Of a stretch of DNA of 64,000 bases, positions 1-13,185 are shown piece by piece. Source of the DNA: Polytrichum commune (lineage: Eukaryota; Streptophyta; Polytrichopsida; Polytrichales; Polytrichaceae); contig OX485803.1 of the NCBI GenBank assembly GCA_950295325.1, positions 61,273,554 to 61,337,553 of the forward strand. The letters run 5' to 3'. A model generated the notes under the pieces. That model saw nothing but the letters and a program-made list of their open reading frames with translations, did not search any database and was not told where the DNA came from. How positions within the stretch are numbered: the first letter of the stretch is position 1; every line of letters begins with the position of its first letter. Position numbers and translations under genes: made by a program.

Positions 1-894
1 AAGTATCATAACAATAGAATATTTATTATTACGAATAGAGTGATTTCATTTATTCTTTAAATGAAACATTATATGTCATTGTCAAGAAAATTGAAGGTCA
101 CTGGGACCCAAAAAAGAGAAGAGAGCTGACTTTTCAAAGGACAAACTCTTCTTCACTGCAATGCAAGGGTGGGTGGTAAGGATTTCCACTAAACTCTTTC
201 AACTTCTTTTGCATCACCCTAATTTGTAACAAATTGACTACTTGTATAATGATGTAGGTTTGCTTGCAAACATGACTAAGTGGATGTAAAGATAAGATGT
301 AGATAGGTCGTGCATTGGAGTTAGTTGCTTTCCGAAAATGTGTGCCTTACTTAGGGATTCCAATTTCAAATGATATCCATCAATGAGGGTTTGACTTCAA
401 CTTTTCATACCTTGGAAGTTCAAGTAACTGCCTCCTTTCTTCACTAAAAAGTGTACTATGTAACGAACCATAACAGTCATGGAGTACTTACCAGGGTAAA
501 AATTCCTAGTAATTTCAACCAATAAAGTTGCATAAAATGTCATAAGCATAATACATCATTATATTTGTTGAAGGTGCAAAGGGTCTGGCTCACATGTGCC
601 CATGCAATCAACCAACAAAAATATTTGAGGATTAGAGGATTGTTGACATACACGGGGTGAATAACAACATGACCTAGTTGTCATCCATGTATTATAGTAA
701 CTCAAATCACTACACTCATTGCAAGATGACAGATGAGTATTCAAACTTATTTCTTTCCCACGATTGGGTTGCCCAAAGTATTATACTCCTTTTATTGATA
801 ATTGGGCTAAGTTCTCACGCTTGACATGTATCTATTGCATTAGTAAGTATAGACAATGCAAGCAACTCCTCTCACTTGCGTGAATGGTAAATAT

Positions 895-934
895 AAATAC
901 ATACATACATACATACGTATTATATATATATATA
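895..934. repeat. Compound microsatellite (ATAC)n / (TA)n
   Basis: A run of ATAC units followed by about seven TA units is read directly from the sequence. No function is implied. Confidence 0.9.
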
Positions 935-1063
935 ACACTTCTTTAGGGTGCAAGGCTTATATTGGGGAACTTAATTGCACTACGTTTCTAGTAACCTTAA
1001 TATATTCAAGAAGACATGTGCTAGGTAGATCAAGATTTTTTTTAAATTAGATTACATGGCATT

Positions 1064-1080
1064 AAGAGAGAGAGAGAGAG
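1064..1080. repeat. (GA)n microsatellite
   Basis: Eight and a half GA dinucleotides in a row, read directly. Confidence 0.9.
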
Positions 1081-1664
1081 ATTCCTTGATATTCCAAGAG
1101 ATCTTGAAGTGGATTTAGAGAGTCAATTTGGTGTACATAATGATGAGTTGAAGAGTGCATTCGGAGTTCAACTATGGTATTGTAAATGTTGTCATAGCCA
1201 TCAAAAGTTATTATTTCTCCGACGTCTGCCAAAAGAAACAACATCCATGGGGACACCTTATTGCTCACTTCCAAAATGTTTCTCATCCTACTTTCACAAA
1301 TTGACATCATCACCCCATGATCACTTTTCAAAGCAACAACCCCAATAGTCAAACATCGGATGTGATGTTGTGATGTAAATCACACTTTGTAGCCTATCGT
1401 GTTATTATTTAGAGAAACCTAGCTTCGTTTTGACAATGATGTTTCCATTAGTCTTAGCAACTCTAACGTTTAACCCTTCATATGCAAACATATAAAACAT
1501 CATGAACTTGAAGAAGACACTATGTCTTCATAGAATTAACTAACATGAAAAAGGTTTTTAGGGTTTGCAACTCCTACATATGACATGTGACAGGGCCCTT
1601 AATCCATGGCCACTCTTTGGAGCCACGGGACCTACAAATAGGGAGATCTGACCACTAGTTATGG

Positions 1665-1821
1665 ATGGGCTGGTTGAGTTTGAGAAATAACTGGTTTAAG
1701 CTCAAAACTTTAGGCAATTCACAGATCATGTTGAAGGAATCTATAATTTGTACCTTCTATTCATGAAGAAAAACCAAAAGATATAAATATGTAACCAGTT
1801 GGACGGGGAAACACTTGGATC
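1665..1821 (+). repeat. Interspersed repeat family A, copy 1
   Basis: One of five copies in this window of a roughly 160-365 bp sequence. It begins near a 'ggttgagtttgagaaataac' block, contains 'gaggaatctataa' and ends near 'atgtaaccggttgg' (here with small differences). The other copies are near 2238 (minus), 19676 (minus), 25299 (plus) and 60796 (plus). No coding capacity and no clear terminal repeats were seen, so the element class is unknown; it could be part of a longer retroelement. Confidence 0.6.
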
Positions 1822-2237
1822 TGTCGCTGCAAATGAGATTGGGCACCAGACAAGGGTGAAGGAGGTTTCTCAAAAGCTCGTCTTAAGTAGCAAATTAATG
1901 TTGGGGGGATTTGACGGTGAAAATGGAAGGAAACTGAATGAGCACATGTGTGCTTGTGTGTTGAGGATCATCTCATCTGATGAAATAATATGAAATCAAT
2001 GGGCACACTGGCAGCACTAGATCACACAAGAATGCACAGTATCCAAAATATTCTCTTCCAAGTATACTTCAACTTAAAATCACATTGACATGATGTGTGA
2101 GCACTTCAAAAGTTGGTTGACGTGAGTCCTTTCAATGTTCTCAACAGCCTTCGACATACGACCTACTTTATAGCCAAGTGTATCTTTGTTGTAAGGACAA
2201 TGGTTTGGATCTCATAAGCACATATTTGGGCACGGTG

Positions 2238-2403
2238 GACCAATGTCTGGGGAGATTTTTGGGCATAATCGGTCAAGATCCTAGTGTTTCCTAGACCAAC
2301 CGGTTACAAGTTGACATCTTTCAACTTTTCTTTATTAGATTGAGGAATATTTTGCAAATTACTCTAAATAAATCGGTAATTTCCTGAGCTCTTGAATTTG
2401 AAC
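2238..2403 (-). repeat. Interspersed repeat family A, copy 2
   Basis: Inverted relative to copy 1. It reads 'ttgggcataatcggtcaag', then 'accaaccggttacaagttg' and a diverged body that matches the copies at 25299 and 60796 when reverse-complemented. It lies about 400 bp from copy 1 in opposite orientation. Confidence 0.6.
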
Positions 2404-2647
2404 ATGCTATTTCTTAAACTGAACATTTGTAACTGGTGGTTGGTTCTCCCTGTTCATTGTAGTGGACCTTGTTCAAAGTGGGTAGGGCAAGCCTTTAGTA
2501 GTCGAAAATTTGGTCCCATTAAGAACATGGTATTAAATAACACGATTGGAGAATTGGCCCAATATATTTATAAGTTTTTTAGATTGACCATGTCAATTTG
2601 ACAAAGCATGTTGTTTGGAATTGTGTAGTTTGTGATCATGTTTGGTA

Positions 2648-3180
2648 CTACACCATGTATGATAGTTAGTGTCACATGCATAATAGTGTCACTTGCCCTG
2701 TTTTGGGGTGTATGGTAGGTTACACTAATGATTAACAAACTCATCATTAGTGTCACCTCATGACACTTGGCGTTCAAGTGCACATACTAAAATCTTGGCA
2801 CATGTATTCTCAACAGTGTTATGGAGTTATTGTCTATGCTACACAATGGTCTACAAGATGATTGAAGTGTACACAAATGACACATATGCTCAAGAAAATC
2901 TTCCTCTTGTATACTAAAATATAAACACATGAAACTTGCCATTAGTATGCTCACTAATATCTTCCCCTTGCATGCTAAAACACAAAACTATCATCTCAAG
3001 TATCCCAATGTGCTACGCAAAATGTGATAAAGTCACTAAATTTTCACTTTAGAAAGCTACTTATGTTGACAAATAGTATCATATTGGCAATTAGCGGACG
3101 TGACACTTAGAGACCTCTAGGCATCTAGTATAGGCCCTTTGCAAAAAGTGCACATGACACTAAATATCATAAATAGTGTG
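2648..3180 (-). mobile_element. TIR element family B, copy 1
   Basis: The two ends are inverted copies of a block like 'gatatttagtgtcac' (start: 'gatagttagtgtcac'; end: 'gacactaaatatcat'). The interior is shared, reverse-complemented, with copies near 3887, 19152 and 28712: 'gcaaagggcctaaactag', 'gagcatactaatg' and 'cattagtgtaacctac'. No transposase frame is present, so this looks like a non-autonomous DNA element (MITE). Superfamily not assigned; boundaries are approximate. Confidence 0.6.
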
Positions 3181-3182
3181 CA

Positions 3183-3404
3183 CAATTTATGGTGTTTAGT
3201 GTCACTTACTATTTGGACATTCATTGTGTTATAACTTTTTATTATAGATCAGATTCTCTTTTTTACCAACAAAGCTCAAATTGGTTATTTGGACACTATA
3301 GAACATTAACAACTTTATTTAGCAAAAACTTACATTAACAATATAATGTTATAGCAATACATAACTCCAAATAGTAGGTGACACTAAATACCATAAACGG
3401 TGTA
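3183..3404. mobile_element. Short TIR element (MITE), family C-like copy 1
   Basis: The left end 'tagtgtcacttactatttgg' is repeated in inverted form at the right end ('ccaaatagtaggtgacacta'), giving inverted repeats of more than 30 bp around a short AT-rich core. Length is about 220 bp and nothing is coded. The inner motif with 'ggagttat' and 'gctataac' also occurs in the elements at 22689, 47777 and 48447, so they form a loose family. The outer 'tttagtgtcac' is shared with family B, whose copy ends immediately to the left. Confidence 0.6.
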
Positions 3405-3886
3405 GTTGTTTGAGATGAATTGCGTACTCATGCTAGTTAATCTTGTAGTTGTCATTCAAAAGTTAATGTCCACACTTTTACTCCAGGGCTTTGGATTCGT
3501 GGCAACCATGTTAAGAGGTTTGGTATAAATCTACCCGGGATACAAGTCAACACATTTTTATCACATATGAGCATATATACTTCGATCCATGCAACATAAA
3601 ATCTTGTCCCTGTGCATATTCGTGATTGTTGTCCACTCTTTCACACTAGGATCTAGGATTTTGGATTTTGGATTTGTGGTTATGTAGAAATCTACCTGGG
3701 CTACAAGTGAACACATATTTATCACATATGAGCATACCTCTGTTCCATGCAACATAAAATTTGTCCCCGTATAGGCTTGTCGTTGACTCACCTTAAATAA
3801 CTCTGACTATAAGTGTTGGAAATTGCAAGGATTCAAACCTCTCACCTCGAATGACTTGTAAGGAAAGCAGAATTGTACCACTGCAT

Positions 3887-4945
3887 CATTTATGGTATTT
3901 GCAAAGGGCCTAAACTAGATGCCTAGAGGTTTCTAAGTGTCACGCCCACTAATTGACAAAATGATACCATTTGTCAATGTAAGTAGGTTTTTAAAGTGAA
4001 AATTTAGTGACTTTATCACATGTTGAGATACTTGAGATGATAGTTTGCGTTCAGGTATGCAAGGGGTTGAGCATACTAATGGGGGTGCAAGCAGGATACA
4101 GTGGACAACTCTTGATTCTTGCACATGTTTAAGTGAAAGTGTTTCAAAATAATATTCTAACTTTCAATTTTGTGAAAAAAAGAGATCATAAACTTTAAAA
4201 AAAATATTGATCTACAAAAGTCAAGCAATTTATGTTGACAAAAACAATCTCAAAAAGGTCTACATATTTTAGAAAATGGTGCAAGTGGTGATATTGAACA
4301 AGTAATTGCCAAGTTTTTGTTTAAAATGTGGTAAAATTACATTGAATTGATGATTTTCTACGAAAATATTTGACGATGACCTCAACTATATAATGAATTC
4401 AAGGAATGTGAAGATAAAAAAGAATCAAGTTAAAAATAGCTAAGGTCATGAAATTTACATCCAAAGCCAAATCTAGTCATTTTCTTTTGAATGTTATTTT
4501 TGAGGATAAGTTTTCAAGATCTCATCTTGGTATTCTACATTTGAGTAATTAGCACAACAATAGGGGTCATCATGACAAAAATCCAAATTGAACAATATTT
4601 TGGTACTACCTTTAGGCATTTGTGGTTTTATGATACCGGAGCCCTTTTTGGTCCACTTGACCATGCTTGCACCCAATGGCAAGTGTCACGTGTTTACATT
4701 TTAGCATGCAAGAGGAAAATATTCTTAAGTATACTAATGCCAAATATCATTTGTGCATACTTTTAGTGAACTTGTAGACCAATGTGCAACATATACACCT
4801 CAAATCACTACTTGAGAAACTCATGTCAAGATATTAGTGAGTACACTTGAACGTCAAGTGTCATGAGGTGACACTACTAATGAAGTTGTTGATCATTAGT
4901 GTAACCTAACATATGCCTCAAAATAGGGTAAGCAACACTCTTACA
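3887..4945 (+). mobile_element. TIR element family B, copy 2, interrupted by an insertion
   Basis: The left part (about 3887-4081) and right part (about 4675-4945) match the copy at 19152 in order and orientation. The two parts are separated by the inserted segment 4083-4674. The outer end is more decayed than in the copies at 19152 and 28712. Confidence 0.55.
4083..4674. mobile_element. Nested DNA element with 11-bp TIRs and a 5-bp target duplication
   Basis: The insertion begins GGGTGCAAGCA and ends with its exact inverse TGCTTGCACCC. It is bounded by direct repeats 'aatgg' (4078-4082 and 4675-4679). The flanking sequence rejoins as the family B reading 'gcatactaatg(g/c)caagtgtca', which is how intact copies read, so the host provides the empty-site comparison. 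There is no transposase frame, so it is non-autonomous. Superfamily not assigned from a 5-bp duplication alone. Confidence 0.7.
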
Positions 4946-5160
4946 AATAGGGTGTAAAACACATGTTTATTTCCCAAAAATATTCATTTCCGAATAACAA
5001 ACATAATTATAACCAGAAACACCTTACAACGACTTGTCTGTAATACATGCTCATCAACATTACATAAGTTACTGACCAAGGTTGGGTCATAATATTCTTG
5101 TTGTGCCGATTAATTAGAACATTATCTCACTTCCTTTAGTGAACTGCATGATGATCTTGT
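4946..5160. other. Spacer
   Basis: Short AT-rich spacer with no feature recognised. Confidence 0.6.
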
Positions 5161-5440
5161 TGGTTTTGAGTTCATGTAATTCTATTCATCATAGCCCAGT
5201 CTCGTGGCAATATTGTTGGTTTTGAGTTCATGTAATTCTATTGATCATGGCCCAGTCTCATGGCAATATTGTTGGTTTTGAGTTCATGTAAATCTATTGA
5301 TCATAGCCCAGTCTCATGGCAATATTGTTGGTTTTGAGTTCATGTAATTCTATTGATCATAACCCAGTCTCTCATGGTAATATTGTTGGTTTTGAGTTCA
5401 TATAATTCCGTGATTATAACTCTGGCCAGTCTCTCATGCT
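5161..5440. repeat. Tandem repeat, ~56-bp unit, five copies
   Basis: Units begin 'tggttttgagttcatgtaat' at 5161, 5217, 5273, 5329 and 5387, so the period is 56, 56, 56 and then 58 bp. The first four units are nearly identical and the fifth is diverged. No open frame spans the array. Confidence 0.93.
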
Positions 5441-8400
5441 GAATCCAACTTCACCCCCTTTTTTTTTTCCCTGAGGGGAAGGTTAATTTCTTTTTTCTCC
5501 AAACAAATGGTAGCAAAGCTGTCACGTATGTATGTTGTATTAGTCTTCATGTTCAAGGCACATTAAACTCCACGCTTTTGCCTGCTACTTGGTGTTGGGT
5601 CATAGCCTTGTCCGATTCCACTTTGTCCCGATTGATCATCTAAGTAAGTTAAGCGGTGACTTTGGGTCTGTGTGATGCGGCAGTTGGCTTTCACAACTTG
5701 GGATTTTATAATAAGGCGTCCATGTCCCACTTGTAACATGAATAAGGACTGGATCTGATGTCCTCGCGTTTGCCAAAGTAGGCATTGTGTTGAGTGAAAG
5801 TCAGAGTCGTTAATTAAGTTAATCTATCTGGCTTCCACATGGCATACAGCAATTGGTGGAACCAGTCCTTCCTGCTGGCCACTGACACAGACCTTTTTAT
5901 GTATTGGTAGGCTTCAGGATACCAACGAAGCAACTGCTTTGGAGGCTTTGCAGAGCATATGAACTCTGCACTCTGGAATTGTTTAGAAGCCAAATGCGGA
6001 GGGTGGGGGATGGGTGTAATATACTTTCTTGTTTCCAAGCTGGATTTAGAGGTGTCTATTTTTCCTGTGATCCATAAACATACTGCATCTAATTCCCCAT
6101 GCGGCACTGAAGCTTGGCCTTCTGAATTGTTTACATTATCTGAGCCCCCAACTGGTTTTAAGAAATCCTTTCTATTGTTATTTTTCCTGCACACTGCGCC
6201 ATTTCCATGCCAGCTTGGCACAAGAATAAGTTAGGTATTGAGATTCATCCCACAAACCTTTAACAGATCCCAACAGGTACTTGTATCTAGTGTGTATGTC
6301 TATCACCTTTGGGCACAAAGAGCCCGAGGAGAAATAAAAATAAAATGAAAGCAACATCAATGCTTTTTGCACACTGACATGGAGCCTGAGGAGTCTCAGG
6401 TAACCGTGGAGTGTTCAGCTTCTTGTAAGGTGTGTGGCCCTATTGTGGGCACTGGGCATGTCCAACTCCACAAAACACATCGGCTGTTGGATCGGTTGAG
6501 GAATTGCCTTCTGCGGTTAGCAATTGTGAATCACAAAGATTGTAGACATTTCAAGTTTCACAATCGAAGTGCAGATGTGAAATTCTAAGAATCCAAAATA
6601 AAGAGAGAACTCTTTCTCTCTTTAAGTGTCACATGGACCCTCACAGAATTTTGTTAACATTTGATCCTATAATGATGTCTATATTTTAAACATGTCATAA
6701 TCCAATCTCATCGTAAAACTTAATGTGTTTTTGGGTGTAATGTATATAAATAAAAGACTTGCCACATCATATACCTTTCCATTATATGTGTTCGCACAAG
6801 GACGGCAAGTCACCACACAAGGCCTAGATTCCTTCCAAGCATCTAAGGTGCTCCACCCCCAAGTAAGTTCAACTTGGTCTTTTGCACCCAAAAGGTAAAA
6901 GAAAAAAAAGAAAAGAAAAAGGGGACAAAAGAGAGGTCAGTTACATTTTGATACATATTAAACATACAATAGAATTATCCACAAAGTTTTCATGTCAAAT
7001 TTTGGGTGGGTTGGTTAAAAGGTGAGTTTGAGAGCTTATGTGTAAAATCACGCAGTTAGTGGTACTTGTCACGCACATGGGCGTTGACAACTTGTTGTAA
7101 CATGTCTGGGTTGGCGGCCTAGCGCCTAGTCCAACGACAACACAAAACATAGAGGATGACGATTTTGTGAACATCACAAATGGTTACAGACATGTTATGG
7201 ATTTGCTAATTATCTGGCACTAATTGCATGTTACATATCATATAAAAAAATGGATGTAGAGAGAAAATATTCATCTAATAAGGCATGGACTCACCTTATT
7301 TTGTACTCAATGCCACATATGATTACTTTCTTTCATCTTTGGCTTACTAAAGAAAAAGAAAAGTAAACAACATCAATGTTTAATTACATTGGCATGCGAT
7401 GTCCATTCACCATCTCCTACCAATGACTAGCTAGATGGTCATGTGGGGTGTGGGGGTGACTTGGTTTTTGATTCATAGGTGGACCGTATGTTAGTGTTAG
7501 TTAGTATATAGGTAGAGTTTTTAGGGTTGGGAACTTTTTTCTTATTCTTTCAACACTATATTAAACATTTTGGGACTTTAAGAAAAAATTGGGACTACTT
7601 TGAAACTCATTGGGAACAACAACCCATACCATGCCATGCATGCATGCTTTGAAATACATGGGGCTTTTGTACAATTCTTTTTTGTTTACCACCAATATCT
7701 ACACGAGGCTCCAAGTGATTAACAACACACAATTCTGCAAGTGTTTTTATTGAATGGAAATAAATCGTCATACATTGAATGAGTAATGCACCAAAAAGAA
7801 ATTAAATCGAATCCTAGGTCTATGCTACACTCTACTAATGAATAAGTCTTGTGACACTCTAAATTGTAAATTTTACTTCTAGTTTTTTCTAGTTGATATG
7901 CTACCATTCAACATGTGTTTGACAAAAGAATATGAAATTAGACTAATTTATTGATATGATTGATCATCATATTTATGCCACAATGGAGTAGGTATTCCAA
8001 ATAAGGTCGAGGCTTCCAACATAATTGTCTCTATGAAATACAATTCTTAGATATATCTTTGGAAACACTTTAGTTGGGGACGATGAGCCCTAAGTACTTA
8101 GCAACGCGCACCACTTGATTTACTTCTTTTGACGGTTTTTAATATGCTCAGGCCACTGAGGATCATCAAGAAATGCCTTTGTACAATCACTCACAGTATT
8201 GGGCTCCGGAACAACCTCCATGTACACCACCAATAGAAATAACACACTACCGACACAACAACATTACAACATAATTCCGTGATCAAGTTGCGCTCAACTT
8301 TAGTTAACTAGACATTTAGTTAACTGGATATAACTATAGTTAACTAGATTTTTTGGCAGGTCAAATCGCAAACAACTATAGTTATGAAAGGCATCTAGTT

Positions 8401-10071
8401 AACTAATAGTTAAATTAGTTGGTTATTTGTCCAAGGTCTGCAAAGTTTGGCCGCATCATATATACTTGCACTATATGAAATACAAATATGGATGTGTCCC
8501 CACATGTTTGTTAGGGGATGGTTCAACTTCTAGCATATGTAGGATACAAGCGGAAACTTTGCCCATTAGACTTGTAGTTATGTTTTGTGGCTACCAAAGA
8601 AGGGTTGACTATGGTCCGATCCGGTGAAACACATGGTCTTGGCAAGATCAATCAATCCAATACGCTAAAGACTAACACTTTTTGAATTAGGGCCTCAGTC
8701 TTGATTTGATAAGCGCAATTTGGTCCTCGCAGATAGCAATGGGACGCGTGATGGCTAATGTTTCACAAGGAGGTGTTGAATCTTCCATTGGGGGGACCAT
8801 ATTGAGGTCAACATCCTACACGGTCATAAGGGGACAAGCATTCTCCAATTTACTTCATCATATGATTATATTCATATGCATCCATATATATATATATATA
8901 CTCATACATGTTCATGTCTATTCATATTATATGAGCTTGAATTGAAAATAAATTGTGAGTTGGGGCTCTTATTTACAAAAATGGAGTTATTACACAATAA
9001 CATTGTATGATTGTCCAGGAAGTGTGAAGTAACCAAAATTTACTAGATTATGTCCTTGAGCCAATTCCGAGTGGTGTAAGTGATCTTCAGAGTGAGTGAC
9101 CTTGACAATTGGAACCTACAACGGATGATTGCTAATGAAGGTTCTTGCACCGTGACTAGACGTGTTGGGCACATGAATGCAAAGTGCGTAAAATTGGAGG
9201 GTGTGTATCCAATAGGAGGAAAATGAAGATAGAAGATGGTATAGAATACACTATGCTACATGACATACAATCCTACTTAATACTATAAGTATTGCAATTA
9301 TCTTTGCACATTCTCTATAGGTTGCAAGTCGGATAAATTAGAGAACTTGTTGGATTTCAAAATTGCTATCTTGATTGCCTCATTATGCATGATACGTTGT
9401 TGCCCAAATCTACACTCAACACAAAATCGTGTGTGTTAGACATTGATGAGTAGAATATGCATTGAAAGAAAGGGAGGAGAATCTTTGTCATATCTACATC
9501 ATTGACCATCATATTAGTGAAGGGATTGGGAAACAATCCACACTCGTCCAGATTACAAACAAACTTGTAAGGGCAGTCATCTACAAAAAGAGTGTTTGAA
9601 ATTGTAGTAGTAATCCTCCTGGAATCAAAGGATATAAGTGGCCACCAGAACTTGGATTGCAAATTTTTCAAAAACAAGACAGATTGTGGATTGAAGGGGT
9701 TCCTCATGTCACTTTTCCAAATGTCCAACTTGAATGTGGCGCAATCCTCTTGGCCATGGACTATTTCAAGTTAGGCCATCCCAACAAATAGATACTCCAC
9801 CACAAGATTGACAGTGGTTTTTTTTCATGGAAAGTCATATGCAGACATGGAACATTGTGGACATTCTCCCATAACAACTTGTAACCTAGTCTAGGGAGGA
9901 CAACCTTGGGCTTTACCAATGCAAAAACTTTGTTTGGCGCACAATCTTGCATTATCCAAGTGTGGACAACTACCATATCACAATGACAAGGGGTACAATG
10001 TCAAATTATGCCATTCAAATCAAACACCACAATGAACCTGCGATTGGGTATAGCAACAAACACCTACCGAC
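5441..10071. other. Spacer, no gene recognised
   Basis: No known protein family was recognised. A 135-codon minus-strand frame (5814-6221) lies in a block that is less AT-rich than its surroundings. It has no recognisable motif, and a short open frame occupies the other strand, so no gene is called. Around 8283-8420 there are many scattered 'agttaacta' words. At about 8882-8900 there is a (TA)n run. A 120-codon minus-strand frame (9366-9728) is also unrecognised. Confidence 0.5.
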
Positions 10072-10554
10072 CTCAGGGTGTGCACTATTCATTAAAACCA
10101 AGCATCACGTGCGTGCATGCCCCTTATTAAAATACCCCTGTATACATTTTATTTTTGCTAAAATCAAGCAATATACTTACAAATCTCATTGCTTCAAAAT
10201 ACATTTCCATACGTACACAAGGGTCCAAAAACAAATATAGAAATTGTATATAACATGTGTACAAATGTTTGGAAATGCAAAAATATGGCCCTATTATATG
10301 TATAATATCAAATCATGGATTTTTAGTTATAAAGTCGTTACTTAGTGGATGAAAAAACACATGATTCTTGGTCCAGGTCTGATTTGAACGCGTAAACGTG
10401 TAAATGCGTACTTTACATATATTTTTCTATAGCCTCATGTATATCTACTTCTTGCTTAATAGCAATATGTCTCTTGTACATGCTTGTTTTAAATAATACC
10501 CCTTTTGTGCACCCACGTGTATAAATACAATACTTGAACAGTGCACTCCCTGGG
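10072..10554 (+). mobile_element. MITE of ~485 bp, copy 1
   Basis: The ends are inverted: the left begins CTCAGGGTGTGCACTATTCA and the inverse of the right end begins CCCAGGGAGTGCACTGTTCA. The flanking 8-mers are ctaccgac (10064-10071) and ctactgac (10555-10562), a target duplication with one mismatch. The body is nearly identical to the element at 17170. An 8-bp duplication and CAGGG-type ends fit a non-autonomous hAT-like element, but that class is inferred. There is no transposase frame; short open frames inside are shared by both copies only because the sequence is. Confidence 0.9.
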
Positions 10555-10579
10555 CTACTGACATGAATCTATAGTCAAC

Positions 10580-10705
10580 TTATACTTGCTATAATAAGCT
10601 TAATCAATAATGACCTTGTTAAACTAGCTATAATGAACTTAACCAATAATGGCCTTGTTGAACGAACTATAATTTACTTAACCAGCAATGACCTTGTGAC
10701 AATAA
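10580..10705. repeat. Tandem repeat, 39-bp unit, three copies
   Basis: Units starting 'ctataat' at 10589, 10628 and 10667 each continue into 'ctta(a/c)', 'caataatg(a/g)ccttgt'. The period is exactly 39 bp. The array starts a few bases beyond the right target duplication of the MITE at 10072. Confidence 0.85.
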
Positions 10706-13017
10706 GCTTGTATTACTCCATTGTCATATGGGAGACGAAGTATGGGCGAAAGGGAAATGTGGGCTAATGAGACTAGACCAACGCCTCTCTATGCGTATCA
10801 AATTGAACTCCCACCAATTGGAAAATCCAAAGGAAGGTCTTAAGGACTTCTAGACAGAAGAAGAAGAAGAAGAACTCCGGTCCCTACTAGGGGGACTTCT
10901 AGACATTAGTTAGTTAGCACACGCAATTCCCATCTCCCTTGTGAATGTTTGGAGAGACCTATTGACCTTTGGGTAATTGTCATTGTAAACAAAGAGCTTA
11001 TCATAAACAACTTGGGTGTTATGAGAAAGGTGCATCCACAGCTGTTTGGGTGTATTATTAATCTTGAACTCAAACCCATATAAAGATAAATGCAAGATGT
11101 GGCCAAAAATGTGAAATGAAACGTTATCTCAAAAATCAAATCCAATGGACCCAATGGAAAGTAGGTAGGGAAGAAGCAAACTTACATGGACGCGATTGGG
11201 AAGCATTTCAACAAAATCAACACCATGTTTGAGATCAACTTGATTGTAGAGCATAGTTTCAAAATCATTTACATCTGTATTTTCACATATGAAGTCTAGG
11301 AACATGTTCTTGTGTGGCTATCATTGCAAAATACCTTCTCATTGGATCTAGGACATTATTAGTGACATCAAGATCTTTACATTTTGTTGGGATGACATTC
11401 ACAACAATTTTTGAAGGCCAAAATTTCTAATGTGTACCTGTAGAAGATGACCCTGTCTTGGAAGGCTTGAGTGTAGCCTCAACATTGTATGCAGTCTCAA
11501 CACGTGTGTAGCTAGGATGACGGCTACCTCATTACCACCACTAGGCAAGGGATTTGCTTGATCCAATTTATTTGGAGATGGTGGAGGAGTATCAAAGAAT
11601 ATACACTGTAATGAGCACAATTCCGGTGCCATATGGGTTGAGAATGCAAAAGGTGATGGTCGGTGACAAATTAAAGTACAGTGGCCTCCAATGCTTTGAT
11701 GAGACCGAAAATGGGCAAGGTGTACATGGGTTGGTTGTGGACTAGAGCAAGGGATGTTGCAAGAGGCACTATTGCACATGTTGGTAGATGGACCAGTCAA
11801 AGATTGGCCAGGAAGCATGTGAATTGCAAGGGTTCATTAAAGACTGCAAAACAACATTATAGGAAATAGAAAGACAATGTTTAAGGCAAAATTAATATCA
11901 CTTAGTTGAACATTTGAAAGTGCATATCTTGCATCTTCTCCCTACATGGAGTATGTTTAACTACATATTCAATGCCAATGTATGGTTCATAATATTGGAC
12001 GTCAATAGGACTAGAGATGAGATTGCACAAGCATATTACACACACACAAAGACATATGAACAATGCTTTGAGTGAGATAGTCTCATCCTCTCCTTGCTTT
12101 GTCTTTTTATTGTTTTTCTTCTTTTCCTTGGTTCATACAAATAATATGGGATACATCTTATCCCTTTCGGACTATCATTGTGGCCTTATTCTAACCTTAT
12201 TGTTTCTCATGCCTCTTTCATTACATTTCTATTGACTATGAGCAATCTAATGCTCCACCTTCAACACATTTCGCATTAATTGTATTGGTATAAAATGGGT
12301 ATTTGATGGTTTTATGTTCAATACCCTTTGGGTGTATATAATAAACAATGACCTCCATATTTTGATAAAACTGATATGATATCAATATGGTTTCGAATAG
12401 TACCGATTCAAATATTGATTCGAATATATAAATATTCTCAATTTCACACACCTATCAAATACCAATATTTGCTTGATGTTAAAAAAAATTGAGTCACGAG
12501 TAGGTGTTTACATGCCATTGTTAATATCATCCACACATATATACCAATCCAACATTGTTCCTACATTGTCCCAACATCAACGTCGTGGCTAGTACAACCA
12601 CAGAAAGGACAATAGTGGCTCTACTACATGATCTTGCCAAATGATCATTTTGTCCTTCAAGATAGGTTTGTGTAGAATATGAGAAGGAAGGGAACCTTAA
12701 AATTTCAATAGGGACTCTACATGGATTCTCCACCAAAATTATCTTGAGTTGAATATATAAGGCTCCATATCACAATACAACCTTTTTCTATCGCTCACTC
12801 TTCCACGTAGTCCCCCATCAGCTCTTAGAGGTTCAGTGTTGCTCTTCCTTACCATAGAGTATACACCGTGCTTTCTTTCAAGGTGTTGTTTTATGTAGTG
12901 TGGGGTTTAGTGGTGCCGTTAGGTATGCCCTCACCCTATATGACATTTGGATGTTAATATTGGACATTTGTATGGAGGACACATGGCATATATATACATG
13001 ATGCACATCACCTAAAG
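10706..13017. other. Spacer, no gene recognised
   Basis: It contains an (AGA)n run at about 10854-10874. Overlapping frames of up to 139 codons lie at 11399-11869, but they occur on both strands and match nothing I recognise. The plus-strand reading across 11540-12230 looks like decayed coding sequence broken by stops and could be an upstream part of the relic at 14430. That is not established. Confidence 0.45.
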
Positions 13018-13185
13018 GAAGTTCCATTTAACCAAGTGGGACCTTTTTGGAAGTTCTATGTGGTCAACTAGAACCTCCTTGGAAGTTCTACTTGATCGAC
13101 TAGAACCTCTTTGGAGATTCTATTTGGTCAAATGGAACCTCCCGAGTGGAATCTCCTTGGAAATTCTACTTGGTCAAGTGAAAGG
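13018..13185. repeat. Diverged tandem repeat, ~37-bp unit
   Basis: Four to five imperfect units, each built around 'ttggaagttctacttggtc' and 'aactagaacctc'. Unit length varies between about 35 and 40 bp. Confidence 0.75.

Larger units (their letters stand above)
1..1664. other. Spacer, no gene recognised
   Basis: No open frame here resembles a known protein; the longest are under 100 codons and overlap on both strands. The interval is AT-rich and contains two simple repeats, listed separately. Nothing else can be supported. Confidence 0.6.

Noticed and set aside
5814-6221. A 135-codon minus-strand frame
   Set aside because: No recognisable motif, a competing frame on the other strand, and no flanking exon that extends it.
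9366-9728. A transposase fragment (NLDECGLFP resembles a DDE-type 'DE.GLF' motif)
   Set aside because: Only a few residues match and no flanking catalytic motif could be found; insufficient support.
11399-11818. A 139-codon minus-strand frame, Pro/His/Ser-rich
   Set aside because: Composition looks like the antisense of a decayed coding stretch; no family recognised.
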